Source: Gnetum montanum (taxonomy: Eukaryota; Streptophyta; Gnetopsida; Gnetales; Gnetaceae). From it: DNA of 64,000 nt. Position 1 is the first letter of the stretch, and the number at the start of each line of letters is the position of its first letter. A model generated the notes under the pieces. That model saw only the letters and a list, made by a program, of their open reading frames with translations. It was not told where the DNA came from and ran no database searches. The DNA is taken from assembly GCA_015680685.1 (NCBI GenBank), contig MNCI01002331.1:551973-615972 (forward strand), written 5' to 3'. Below are positions 24,381 through 36,163 of the stretch, one piece after another. The position numbers and the translations under genes are program-made.

Positions 24381-25706
24381 CTATTTTTTAGGAGTCTCCT
24401 CTTCTTGAGTCTTTCTAAAATATTTATTAAAATAGGTTAGTTGTAAAATCTCAGCTTTTATGTTTGAGATCTCTTCTTTTAATTTAGAGTGGATAGCATC
24501 TAGCTTAGAAATTACAAATTTCTTTGCTTTCCTAATTAAATAATGTAAAATAAAAATTTCTTCTTTAAGTTCACTATACCTTTCTTCACACTTACCACCT
24601 TGTTCATCCATATGTGAGGAATTTCCAGTTGTAAGTGCCATGCATATGATATGTGAATCTTTGAAAGAGTTTCATGCTTCTTCTTCACTTTGCTTACCAT
24701 CATCCGAACTTATATAAAAGTTTTTCTCTTTCGATTCCTCATCATTGGATGTATTCTTTGGCTATATCCTACTATCACTAGGACATTCGTAGGTCATGTG
24801 GCCTTTTCCTCCACAAACCCAACATTCTATAGAAGAATAATTTAAAAATTTGTTACCTCTTTCTCTACCTTTGAATAGATTGGTTCTTTCTTGAAATTCC
24901 TCCTTATTTCTTCTTGTTAGAAATCATTGTAGCTTTCTTGAGAGAAAGGAAATCTCATCTTCATTATCCTCATCATTCTCATTGAATTCCTTCTCTTTGG
25001 AGGCAGTTTTTAGAGCAATAGGTATTTCTTGAATGGCTTCTTTGCTTATGAGATTCATTTCTTATGTAATGAGAGAACTTTGAAGCTCTTCAAATTTCAA
25101 AGTTGAGAAATTGTTTATTTCTTCCATAGCTATGACCTTTGGTCTAAACTCTGATTGTAGAGTTCTAATCATTTTGATGATGAAATCACTTTCTAGAAAA
25201 TATTTTCCTATTCCTCTAATAGCTATAACAAGATCATTGGCCCTAGAGAAATAATCTTTTATTTTCTCACCTTCTCTCATTTTTAGCTTATTGTATTCAC
25301 TTTGTAAAACTAACAATTTCGATTACTTAACAATAGAGGCTCCTTTATAAGTAGCTTCTAAAGTTTTCCAAATTTCTTTGGCCATTTTACATCCTACTAC
25401 TTTATTAAATTCAAATTTATTCAAAGCATAATATAAACAATTTTTTTCTTTTGAATAAAACATGAACTTATGTTTTTCCTCTTGTGTCCATTTGTTGCAA
25501 GGCTTGATGATGCTAGTGAAGCTATCGATAAGCAGAGAGTAACCTTCAAGGATTGACTTTCATACTTCAAACTCCATGGATTTAAAGAATCCTTGCATTC
25601 TATCTTTCCAATAGATGAAGTCAAATACATCAAACATGGATGGCACTGTGTAAGATTTCCCCTCTATTGTTCACTCTTTGAAGTTGATGATGAAGAAGAG
25701 TATCAG
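24381..25706 (-). pseudogene. gag: E4 copia-type gag
   Basis: Minus strand. The N-terminal part begins just inside the primer site (MFDVFDFIYW-like near 25635). The central gag domain at 25316-25062 (EYNKLKMREGEKIKDYFSR, then MIRTLQSEFRPKVIAMEEI) is typical of copia gag. A good zinc knuckle, CWVCGGKGHMTYEC (C-x2-C-x4-H-x4-C), lies near 24826-24785. The C-terminal part at 24641-24381 (ELKEEIFILHYLIRKAKKF) is charged and heptad-like. Several stops break the frame. Its job is RNA packaging in cytoplasmic particles. Confidence 0.75.
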
Positions 25707-25718
25707 TCTCTGATACCA
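25707..25718 (-). promoter_or_regulatory. E4 primer-binding site (initiator tRNA-Met)
   Basis: The minus strand reads TGGTATCAGAGA, the classic plant initiator-Met primer site with one mismatch at the end. It lies two bases from the right LTR and fixes the orientation. Confidence 0.85.
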
Positions 25719-25720
25719 CT

Positions 25721-25748
25721 TGTGGATTGTTGAACTTAAAAGATGGGG

Positions 25749-25795
<47 letters not shown>

Positions 25796-26898
25796 CAAGA
25801 TGAATAAGTTTCTAAATTAAAATTCATTAGGAAAAAGCACACACACCAACTTTAAAGTGGTTCCCCAACTTGGGTATTCCACACTCAGAGGGTAGTTCAC
25901 AAACACATCTCCAAACATTGTTGCTCTTAAATGTGGTTTGGAGGATACCTCATCCTTTACAAACTCTAAGCTCTACTCTGAAGTGATTCAACACCACAAA
26001 TCCACTCAATCCCATAAGGTCCTGACAAGCTTACAATGTCATTTCTAGGATCCCACAATCTTTACAATCTTGAGCTCTACTCTAGAGTGTTGTGCCACTA
26101 CACCAACACTCAATCCTGTAGGATCTCAATAAGCTTAAGCAAGATGCCTTCCCACAAGAAGCACATCAACCCCATAGGGCAACAAAGAAGAATAATAATC
26201 ACAAGGAAACAATGCAACTAAGTTTTTAGATCCTTGTACTTGAGGTATAGCTCACTTTACAACAATCAAAATCTAGTACAGTGAGGAGCAAAAATGATCA
26301 CAATGGTTGTCAAATGATTACACAATGATCGTATAAAAGCTTGTGATTTCCCAATGAGAATGATGTCTTCCTATAGCCACTATGTTTCCAAATCAATCTT
26401 GGAACTCATGCAATGGCTAGCTAACAATCATGGAAGACATCTTCTTTGTCGTTGAGACATCTTTCAACATTTTATCTTCATTCTGGAAAGACATCTTTAT
26501 TTGGTGAAAGACGTTTACTATTTTGCAGAGACATCTTTGCTTGTCATGCCTTCAATTCTACAAAGATGCCTATTATTTCTTGGAGACATCTTTCTTTAAC
26601 CTTTCTTTGCACTTTGAATTCTTCATTCTTTATCCATGTTCTTGAGCATCTGCATGCTCCAATGATGTCAACTTTGCTTGTGAGTCATTTGGTCCTCTTT
26701 CTTTGAATTCTTGCATGTTTGCTTGAGACCTTGTGAATGACCTTTTCCTTGGAGCTCTCCTTTTGTCTAATCAATTTGTTCCTTGATCTCATCTTGGTTT
26801 CCCATGTATCTTGTCCTACAAACATAAAAACCACAAAACCATACAAACAACCTTTGAATCCATTTTACTTAACGTTTTGACACACCAAAATGTTAACA
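25721..26898 (-). repeat. E4 5' LTR (right copy, 1178 bp)
   Basis: It runs from TGTGGATTGTTGAAC to ACCAAAATGTTAACA on the plus strand. It includes a GA-dinucleotide run at 25751-25792 that the left LTR lacks, and AGACATCTT/AGATG repeats near 26435-26600. TGTT...AACA form short inverted ends. Confidence 0.85.
25751..25792. repeat. (GA)n microsatellite
   Basis: About 20 uninterrupted GA units lie inside the right LTR of E4. The equivalent place in the left LTR (near 21335) has none, so the run grew after insertion. Confidence 0.95.
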
Positions 26899-26903
26899 AT
26901 AGA
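26899..26903. repeat. E4 target-site duplication, right copy
   Basis: ATAGA matches 21308-21312. Confidence 0.85.
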
Positions 26904-27599
26904 AACTAGTATTATTAATGAAAAAGAAAAAGAAATATTTTATAATTATATTATTAGAAACTTGAAAAGGAAAAGAAAAAATATATTATGCAAGTTTAGG
27001 TGATTCTAATTCATATACAATTCAAATTAATTAACCTCACTATTCTTAGGGTGTTTATGTGAGAGATAGAGCTTAATAAGGACATGCCATTTCTTGATTG
27101 CATTTTGAAAAATTCATAGTCATTAATAGGGAAGTTCAACACTTTCCATGTGACCTGATAAAGTAAATAGTGAATCAATAACAATTTATATATAAATGAA
27201 ATCAATTTAGACATTAACAATGTTATTGTATATTATATATATGTGTATGAATTGTAATCTAAATGACAGTAAGTTCAACTACATTAAGGCATGTGTTTTT
27301 GATCTACTTAAATCTTATCAAAGTATGGTGTTGGACATAGAGAGGATACTATTCTGAGAACCAATCTTAGCTTAATTGAAGATTTACTATGTACTTACCT
27401 CTTGTAAATTAAGTTTCTTACTTTGTGTAACTATTAACTTGAAAAGTTATCATTTATTAAAAGTTGCCTACTAATTAACCTTAAATAATTATTAATAATA
27501 ATAAATAATCCAAAGTCTTGGGAAGACATTTCAAGTGTAATCACATTGCTAGTCATGTAAGGACTAGGAGAACATAAGTCTAGGACCTATCCATTAACT
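26904..27599. other. AT-rich stretch, no gene recognised
   Basis: It lies between E4 and the recognisable end of the E10 5' LTR and may include the outer part of that LTR. No motif could be supported. Confidence 0.35.
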
Positions 27600-27878
27600 T
27601 AGAAGTCATGGTCCTATGCTGAGCATGAGAATGTTGAGGTCAATAGTGTTGATGTATGAGTATTGAAAAAACTACTAAAGCTAAGTTGTTATTCTTTAAG
27701 ATGTATAGCTTTATTTTACTTGTAATATTTCTAGAAAAATAATAGAGCTTTCCTATACTTCTTATGGCTTTTTACCATTTACATTGAAGGATTTTCATGT
27801 AAATTTTGTTGTGTGTTTACTGTTTGCTATTTTATGTGTTGTTGTCCTTGTTGTGCTTAGTATTTTAATAGTATTGAC
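27600..27878 (+). repeat. E10 5' LTR, 3' portion
   Basis: TTGATGTATGAGT near 27649, then CTTATGGCTTTTTACCATTT, then GATTTTCATGTAAATT near 27790-27805, resemble 42714-42918 in the same order. That block is typical of copia R-U5. It ends at the primer site. The outer boundary was not found. Confidence 0.4.
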
Positions 27879-27890
27879 TAGCATTAGAGC
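27879..27890 (+). promoter_or_regulatory. E10 primer-binding site (initiator tRNA-Met, decayed)
   Basis: TAGCATTAGAGC agrees with TGGTATCAGAGC at nine of twelve positions and stands between the LTR end and gag. Confidence 0.55.
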
Positions 27891-27894
27891 TATG

Positions 27895-28680
27895 GATAAC
27901 ATGATCGAAAATTTAAGGTAATTTGAAAATTTAAATAGGAAAAACTAGCACATATGAAGAATTATAATGGAAGATTGTATAGTTACAAGTGAATTAGATT
28001 TACTGATTCAAGGGAAGATTGCACAGGTTATTGGTATGAAAGATCGTGAATGGGATGTTCTTGATAAAAAGTATTTGGTTGCAATCTACCCTTGCATTTG
28101 TCCATCAATTTTATTTAATGTTACTAAATGTAAAACATCTAAAAATTGTGACAATCTTTGAAACAATTGTATGAGTAACTCTTTGATGTAAATAAAATGA
28201 ATGCAATGAAAAAGTTATCTCCTTAAGATTAAGAAAGGTATAATACTGTGAAAGCATATGAGTAAATAAATTATACTATTTCATAGCTATGATCTTTGAA
28301 AATTAGTTTTGATGAAAAGGTATTATATTTGTTGTTTTATTTACTACCAAGTTGGTATACTCTTGTTAAAACTATCATTAATATGATGGGTAATAGATTA
28401 ATCTTTTTGATGTTGTTGCCTTATTATTGAATAAAGAAACTATAAAAGCTTCAATGCAGTTATTAGTTAAAACAAATCAAGAATTGGTAGCAAAAGCAAG
28501 ACGAAGTACACATTCTATGGATTAGTCTACAAATTCATGTAGGGGAAAATATAAAAGTGAAAGAACATCAAAATCAAAAGGAAGCAAAGGTCCTTGCTAG
28601 TATTGTGAAAAGCTAAGCCATCTACTGGTAGCAAATATACAAAAAATAATGTAAGGAATGTTCCTCATATTGCATAGAAT
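27895..28680 (+). pseudogene. gag: E10 copia gag
   Basis: The frame at 27967-28161 (KDREWDVLDKKYLVAIYPCI) has the W-x6-A-like pattern of copia gag, where a Trp precedes a helix and an I-x-L stretch. A later basic segment and a broken knuckle (PC-stop-YCEKLSH near 28595-28625) follow. Stops are frequent. Confidence 0.5.
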
Positions 28681-28759
28681 TTAATTTCCACAAGATAATT
28701 ATATTGTATTTTTTATGTTATAACTTTTGGAACATCATCCTGGAATATTTTTAAAGGGT

Positions 28760-29042
28760 TTAGGATCCTTATGAAAGGGGAAAAATATGAAAGTTTATAT
28801 ACATTGCATGGTACTAATAAAAAAAATTTCTTCTTTTATTTAGAAGGAGAGTGATTTACTAGTCTAACATAGTAGGTAAGGTCATTTTAATGAATGTCTC
28901 ATGAAATTACTACAAGATCAAAATTTTATTTTAAAATGTAATAACGCAACTCTTAAATTTTGTGATGAATGTATTTTGGAAAAATAACATAGGGTGAAAT
29001 TTAAAAGAAATCAATATTTGTATAAAAGGTAAATTATTAGAG
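28760..29042 (+). pseudogene. E10 copia pre-integrase domain
   Basis: YESLYTLHGT near 28790, GHFNECLMKLL near 28880 and FCDECILEK near 28960-28985 follow the copia pre-integrase order (LWHxRLGH-like, then C-x2-C, then basic HRVKF). The frame runs into the E2 insertion site. Confidence 0.6.
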
Positions 29043-29047
29043 ATGGT
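29043..29047. repeat. E2 target-site duplication, left copy
   Basis: ATGGT, matched at 39003-39007. Aligning both LTRs from GATTAATC/AATAAATC fixes the boundary. Confidence 0.85.
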
Positions 29048-29847
29048 TAATAAATCGCATTTTTCATATGCTCTAATATCGAGGTGGACACGATATTGGG
29101 CATGCGATATCATGGCCCAAGATGTGATGTTGTACATTTGATATCATCGGGTTACTCCTAGGTCTATAAATATATTGCCTAGGCACACAATTGGAAGTAA
29201 GTTTTTGGTAGTCAAGTAGCGAAACTCTTGCATTTTGTTCATTTGAAAGTTAGAATATTTTCCAAGTGCTTGCAGCAGGAGGTCTAAGTGTGAACAAATC
29301 TTTATTCAAGCATTAATATACTTGAACACACCATTGTGTTGGCAATAATGACAAACTCTTTGATCCATTCCTTGCAACACTTGAGACTTTCTTTCTTATG
29401 CATTTATATTTCATGCAATTTACATAAATATTTTTTATGTAGTAATTAATTTGATTAATTAAGATACATAAGCATGACCCCTTAGAACATACGTGTGACA
29501 CTTGGTAGCTCAGAAATGGTTAGCATTTGACAACCCAGTAGTGTTTACACAAAGTTCAAGATGTGTCCGAGAAGTGGGAACAGTTACTTGTGTTAGGCTA
29601 GATTAGATCATAGTCTACTTAGCAATTAATCACTCTTACTTTTACTTTCATCTTTGTTCTATGTGAGTAATTTCATAAAAACACAAAATAATAAAAATCT
29701 TATGCCTCAATCACACTTAACCATACAATTACATGCACGGTTTGGCTCTAGCGTACTTAGTAATTATAGTCTACAGAATTCGACCAGATCACATGTGAAT
29801 GCCTATGATTCATATGGTTGGATGTAGGGGTATCTCGTCACTCATCA
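29048..29847 (+). repeat. E2 5' LTR (800 bp)
   Basis: It starts TAATAAATC, a decayed TG, and ends CTCATCA. GATATC or GATATT palindromes lie near 29091-29145 and TATAAATA at 29165-29172. It is 44 bp shorter than the 3' LTR, mainly because it lacks an AACTC block near 38577 and about 30 bp near 38858-38888. Confidence 0.85.
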
Positions 29848-29848
29848 T

Positions 29849-29864
29849 TGGCACCATTGCCAAG
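29849..29864 (+). promoter_or_regulatory. E2 primer-binding site (tRNA-Asp type)
   Basis: TGGCACCATTGCCAAG follows the LTR after one T. Compared with TGGCGCCGTTGCCGGG, the changes at both internal CpGs are G to A. Confidence 0.8.
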
Positions 29865-30019
29865 TACCGTAGTTCTTTGTGTGCTATCTAAACCTAGTGA
29901 AACTTAGTAACCTTGTTGTTTGAACCCTAAGAGTCAAATCCTACAAAAAAAAATTATTCTAATTAAATTAAACCTTAACTACACACTGTTTACAGTTTAT
30001 TAACACAAAATATCTTCTT

Positions 30020-32360
30020 CTCATAGGAGCCCATCTCCACCTAGGGTAGTTTAGGTGCCTCAACAATACCGAGTGGTATATGCTCATCCTGATGAGTATG
30101 TACTAGATTTTACCTTCATCTTGCATCAAGATGAACTGATGTAGTGGCGTGATATGGAAGGAAACATTGTGTTTCCACCTAACTGATCTATTCCAGCAAT
30201 GCTCTAGCTAATGCTCGCACGACACAGGCTTCAACATCTCCATGGAGAATATAAGACATGAGATCTTGACTCAAGGGATTATCATCCCACTCAAGTGCAA
30301 AGATTAAGGGATTGTCAGCTAGAGCACCAACATGAGCTTATGAAGGGCAAGGGGTCAAATATTTTTCCACCTCTACTTGGCCTAATTGATGAAGGCAACC
30401 ACTTGTTTAGTGATTCTCCTCTCTTTAACTTTTTTCAAGGAGCCCTCAACTAGAATGTACAATCCACAATCCATAATCTAGGTTATGGTCAAAACAGATC
30501 CAATGAAAAAAATGGATCTAGTGAAGTAAGTCAAGAAATGGGGGACAAAGGAGATCATGATCATGATCATGGTTGCAAGCATCAAAGGAAGGGTGATAGG
30601 TGTCAGCATGGAGCAAGCCCCCCTTCTTCTTCCCCTTCATCATCGTCTTCTTCTTCTTCATCTAGTTCAGATCGTGGCTGTAGAAAAAATAACCATGATG
30701 GAGATGATCGAAAAGACCAAAACAACAAAAGGGATCATCAGGATAGTCATGAACGAAGATGTGGAGAGAGGCCCATCATCAAGAAAGAAGGGATAGTAGA
30801 GAACATTGTAGATGCCACCATCATGACCTTAATGAACCTCTACTTGCTACTCAAGGCATGTTGAACATTGTAGAGGCTGTGAGGATTTCAACAAGGCACA
30901 TAAAGGACAATAGAATAAAAAGGCTAGATATGAACAACATCCCTCAGTTCAAGGGAGCATATGATGCTGATTTGCAAAATCATCTTCAAGCATTTCAAGA
31001 TTCATGTGCCTTGCAGAATATTGAGAATGAATGGTAAAAGCTGAAATTATTTCCAATGACACTTATAAAGAAAGTAGAAAATTAGTACCAATCCTTAGAA
31101 CCAAAATCAATCAATCCATGGATTACAATGTTGGAATTATTCAATGAAAAATATCAAACGTACCTCTGAGTATCCAATTTAAGGAAACAAATTGAAGGGT
31201 GGAAATAAGGGAATCATGAGCCCTTGGATGCTGCTATTGGTTGATATTACTCTCTATTGCATAGGTGTCCTAGCCATGGATACTTTTAGCTTGATCAGCT
31301 TCACCATATCATAGACAGGTTGTGCTAAAACCAAGAAAATCCTTGGCATCTATGCCCAAGGAAGATTGATAGAGTTAAGCACCTGTAGGATTTAAAAATT
31401 AATTGAGCAAGTAGCCAAGGAGGAGGGAGAGCTAAGAAAATGTGAAAGTGAAAAAGAATATAATAGGGATCCTTCTATTCAGAGAAAGGGGATTTGATTT
31501 TGTGATAGTGAGGATGAATTCACCAGAGATGAGGTGGTTAATCAGAAAACCTTGCCATTCCAGAAATTACAATAAGAAATTACAGCTAAGGTTGATTAAT
31601 TATGGGACTCCATGAACAATAGGTTTCAAGCTATCTTAAAAATTGTTAAAGAGTCCAATGAGCAAAGTGGTGAACGTGAGCACCGAATATGTAAGAAGGC
31701 TAAATGTGCCATATCTAAGGGTAAAGGTAAAATTGCTATGATAGAGATGGCTGCAGATAGTGACTCATATGATGATGGTGGATGTGATGTTTGCCAGTAT
31801 GAACATCCTAAGAGATGTTGTCTAGTTGTATCACACTTTTAGAAATCTGGGTTGTATGCCTTACATCCACAACTTGCACAAAGGAAAATGCCCAAAATAT
31901 TGCCTTATCCAAAAGGCAATCCGCAACAGTTCCACCAACCATAGAAGTACTACCCAAGTGGAACTCCTCCACAACCTTACAAAGTGTACCAATAGTGGAA
32001 GCAACCCCAATCATGGCTATTGCCACTCCCAAGATAGGAATACCCTTACCGGTAACAAAATCCCTACGATTACTATGTTCAACAACCTTCATCTCCATAG
32101 GAATCCTCTAGTCTTGTTGCCACTTACCAACCTCACCACTAGCCTCCTGAAACATACCAATCACCCTATCTAAGGAGGGATGCCACCTACTATCCTCATG
32201 TACCTCTTGTCCCTACACCTACTCCTCCACCTCCTGCACAGCTACCACTTGCTTCATCCATGCGAGGTGAATTACCTACACAACCACAACAAAGAAATGC
32301 TATGATGGTAGTTAACCTACAATCAGTTAACCCATATAGCGAGTCGGAACCATGAACAAA
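30020..32360 (+). pseudogene. gag: E2 gag
   Basis: The leader protein near 30090-30180 (VYAHPDEYVLDFTFILHQDE) matches E3 and E6. A low-complexity His/Asp then poly-Ser stretch lies at 30538-30700. The gag domain follows at 30930-31450 (LDMNNIPQFKGAYDADLQN, AFQDSCALQNIENEW). The knuckle CDVCQYEHPKRCC is near 31783-31821, and a Pro/Gln/Tyr-rich tail runs to about 32330. Stops include TGG-to-TAG and CAG-to-TAG changes and at least two frameshifts. Confidence 0.8.
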
Positions 32361-32489
32361 GAAAACACCCTTCTTCCAACCTCATAGTCCACTAAAGTCC
32401 TCAGAAACATTGATGGTTGGTAAACCTGATCCTCCACCTTCTTCTGTTTTCTCTTTATTTGAGTCCCCTTCAAACCAAAATCCTTCTCA

Positions 32490-33020
32490 AATCCATACTA
32501 TAATGTTGACACATGCTGTATTTGATTAGATTCAAGCTGGTAACCTACCCAAAGAATTAGTTGATCCTGGAAGTTCCCTAATTTACTTGCAAATTGCTGG
32601 GAATGAGCCTTGTAAAGCTCTTCTTGACTCTAGTTCTAGTGTTAATTTGATCTCGCATGAGATGTACATAATGTGGAACTTTCCTCCCTTGAAGAAGAGC
32701 ATCGCTATTCCATTGGGATTGGTTGAGGACATTGTCACCACTATTTGTGGGTGGCCATATCTTGCTGATTTCCTAGTAATCAAAGTGGAGAACTGCAAGG
32801 GGGACCTTCCAATCATTATGAGAAGGGCATGGTTAAGTACTGTTGATACCAAAATGGGAATTAGAAATCTTTCCTAGGAAATATCAAAAGAAAATGAATT
32901 TGGAAAGATCGAGAAGAAGAGAGTTCCATGTATCACGTATAGCGATTCAGGGTATCATTGTGTGCAGAAGTTATGGTCAGTAAAGCAAACATCTATCTTT
33001 GCATGCAAGTAATGTGCACC
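32490..33020 (+). pseudogene. E2 protease
   Basis: The frame at 32587-32877 contains KALLDSSSSVNLISHEMY, in which the catalytic Asp-Ser-Gly has become Asp-Ser-Ser, then LGLVEDIVTTICGWPYLADF and RRAWLSTVDTKMGIRNLS. It aligns with the E1 and E3 proteases and is inactive. Confidence 0.8.
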
Positions 33021-34770
33021 AGAGGTTGAGATCTAGAGATGTCTGTACACAGTAGTCACAAAACAAGAAGGCACCTAGTGGCTGACAACTAATGCTACTA
33101 TGCATAGAACCTATTGAGGGCCTAATGTACAAATATGTTGCAAGTATGGATAAACTCGAGCAATTTCATCACCAGCTCTTCGAAAGAGCAAATCATGATG
33201 TCAATTGAGGTGAGTTGGAAATTCCTGACAATTTTAAATAAGAGCCCATTGTATTAAAGATGCTACCGACTAGAATGGAGTATGTATTTTTGAAAAATGG
33301 GAGGCCAGTTATTATTAATGCCAAGCTTACTATAGAATAGAAGAAATAGTTGATAAAAGTTATGGAAAAGTGGTTAGCAGCCTTTGCTTGGTCATATTCC
33401 AAAATCACTAGGATAGATCCAAGAATATTCTAGCATCGGATATACACAGACCCTACCGTTAAGCCAAAACAACAACCGCACAACATTTGAATCTCAAATT
33501 AAAGTAGATAGTCAAAGAGGAGGTTGAACAACTCCTCAAGGGAGGATTTATCTACCCTATCACAAATAGTGAGTGGGTTAGTCCACTTGTGATTGTACCA
33601 AAGAAAGGAGAAAAATGGTAGGTGTGTATTAATTTTCGACTACTTAACATGGCAACTTTCAAGGATCATTTTTCATTGCCTTTTGTCGACCAAGTGCTGG
33701 ACACCATTTCTAGGCATTTTTATTATAACTTTCTTGATGGTTATAGTAGCTATAACCAAATTTGGATTGCACCAAAGGACTAGGCAAAGAAAACTTTCAC
33801 AAGTCCTTGGGGGACTTTTGCTTACCATCAAATGCCATTTGGTCTATGTAATGCCCCAGCCACATTTTAATGATTAGTTCTTAGCATTTTTCAACAAAAA
33901 AATGGTATCAAGCTAAAGTTTTTATGGATGATTTTTCGACCTATGGAGCTACATTTGAGTAAGCCCTAGGTCATCTTGAGTGGGTATTGAAGAGATGTGT
34001 TGAAAAAAAACCTCTGACTTAATTGGTAAAAGAGCCATCTTATGGTGTAGGAAGGCATAGTCTTGGGGTATCGCATTTCAAAAGTAGGAATCAAGATGGA
34101 ACGTAAAAAAATAAGGATCATCCAAGGAATAACCTATCAACCTGAAATAGTCAAATAAGTGTGGTCATTCCTTGGTCATACTAGCTACTACTGGCACTTC
34201 ATTGAGAATTTTTCCAAAATTGCCAAGTCATTGGTAGAATTGAAAAAGAAGGATGCATCATTCATTTGGACTCCTACATGTGAAGAAGCATTTTGACAAT
34301 TGAAGTAAAATCTTGTTGAAACCCATATTCTTCAAGCACCATATTGGTCTAGACAATTTCATGTGATGATCGATGCATCGAATTATGCTTTGGGGGCAGT
34401 GCTTATGTAGATGGATGATCAAAAAAGTCCATATTACATTCACTGTGAAATCTAGAGCATTGTAGGTACATAATTGAACTACACCACCACAGAAAAGGAG
34501 TTGATGGTAGTGGTATTCACCTTAGAGAAGTTCAGGCACTATGTGCTTGGCTACAAAGTGTTCGTGCACATAGATCATAGTGCTATATGATTTCTAATAA
34601 ATAAACCAATAGTGAGCCCCCATGTCATATGGTGGCTCATGATTTTGTAGGAGTTTGATCTCACAATGATAGATTGAAATGGTATGGAGAATATGGTTGT
34701 GGATCACTTATTGCAACTAAGATGGGACAACAAGGAGAAAGAGAGTCCTTTATCTGATCAATTCCCTAAC
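33021..34770 (+). pseudogene. E2 reverse transcriptase and RNase H
   Basis: A linker is followed by RT motifs: VEQLLKGGFIYPITNSEW near 33520, VCINFRLLNMATFKDHF near 33620, QMPFGLCNAPATF near 33830, and the catalytic FMDD near 33918-33930, which is intact. RNase H shows IDASNYALGAVLM near 34370, TTEKELMVVVF near 34490 and HIDHSAI near 34570. Frameshifts and TAG stops break the chain, for instance in the segment after FMDD. Confidence 0.8.
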
Positions 34771-36163
34771 AAATATCTCCTTGCAAGTGTTATTAATGCA
34801 AAAATGCGAGATGAACCAAAATGGTATGACACCATCCTCACTTATTTTCTCAAGCAAGAACTACCACAAGGGTTGGACACTAGAAAGAAAAAATAGTTTC
34901 TTCACTGGGTCAAGTATTTCATGGAAATTAAGGGAACCCTTTACAAAATCTATCTTGATGGCCTGATTTGTTGGTATGTCCTTGATACGGATCAAGTGTA
35001 CATTCTCTAGGACACTCACGAAGGTCCTTGTGGGGGCCATTATGCTAGGAGATGCATGAACATAAAAATCCTTATGGTTGGGTATTATTAGCCAACAATC
35101 TTCAAGGATGCACACCAATTTGTCTGCACTTGTGATCATTACCAGAGGGATGGTGGAATGATAGCTCAAATGGAGGGGCCACAACAATGGATACAACCTC
35201 TTGAGCCATTTAATATTTGGAGCATTGAATTTATGGGTCCCACTACACCTATATAAAATGGAAAGGCATATATAATAGTCACAGTTGACTATTGTACCAA
35301 GTGGGCAGAAGTAGCAATTGTCATCGACTGTACATCCACCACCACTACTTAGTTTGTATAACAAAAAATAATAAATAGGTTTGGTGTACCTCACACATTA
35401 ATAATGGAACTCATTTTATAAATTCCACTTTCCAAAAACTGATGCAACGCTCGGGGGTTGAGCATAAATTCACAACTCCATATCACCCCAAGCCAATGGT
35501 CAAGCTGAGGTCACTAATCAGGAGATTACAAAAATTTTAATGTGTACCATTAGCAAGTACAAAAGGGACTATAGCACTAAATTAAATGATGCCCTTTGGG
35601 CCTATTGCGGCACATGGGAACTTTCCATAGGTTATTCTCCCTATGAGCTTGTGTATGGAAAACTACCAATATTGCCCATCCAATCCAAACTCTATACACT
35701 CTCTATAGCCTGTGATCTTGACCTAAACCTAAGTCTAGCATAGAAAGAATGATTAATGAGTCTTAACTTGCTAGATAAATATTGGTTAATGGCCCTATCA
35801 TCCAACAAAATGCATAAGGCATTCAACAAAAAATATCATGATCTCAAAATAAGAAAAGTCAAGTTTCAACCAGGAGACAAGGTTCTCTATTGGAATCCTA
35901 CACATGTATCCCAACGAACCAAATTTCAAACATTGTGAGAAGGACCTTATATCATTGATGAAAATTTTCCATCTGGGGCCATGATCATTTACAAACCTGA
36001 CAACCTAGACAAGAAACAACTAGTCAACATTCAACAAATAAAACCTTTCCATGAGCCCAAGCCAACCAACACAACAAACACCTTGTTAGATGGACAACCA
36101 TGCTCAATCTTTCAAATCTCTCCCTTTCAACTTAGTTGTGGGGGAGATGGCCACCTGTACTAA
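34771..36163 (+). pseudogene. E2 integrase and pol C-terminus
   Basis: The zinc region (HEGPCGGHYA near 35015, then CDHYQRDGG near 35130) is followed by the core: FNIWSIEFMGP, where the first catalytic Asp is now Glu, a frameshift near the second Asp, and then GQAEVTNQE with the Glu kept. PIQSKLYTLS and the C-terminal GDKVLYWNPTHV to INIQQ-like end complete pol. The end is followed by GTGGGGGAGATGGCC, as in E1 and E3. Confidence 0.8.

Larger units (their letters stand above)
21313..26898 (-). mobile_element. E4: minus-strand copia-type element, gag-only, complete ends
   Basis: Two LTRs (21313-22505 and 25721-26898) flank 3.2 kb of internal sequence, bounded by the 5-bp target duplication ATAGA. 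A minus-strand initiator-Met primer site lies just inside the right LTR, so the right LTR is the 5' one. Inside are a copia-style gag and, near the other LTR, a scrap of RNase H. Protease, integrase and RT are absent or unrecognisable. It resembles gag-carrying non-autonomous LTR elements that are mobilised by relatives. Confidence 0.85.
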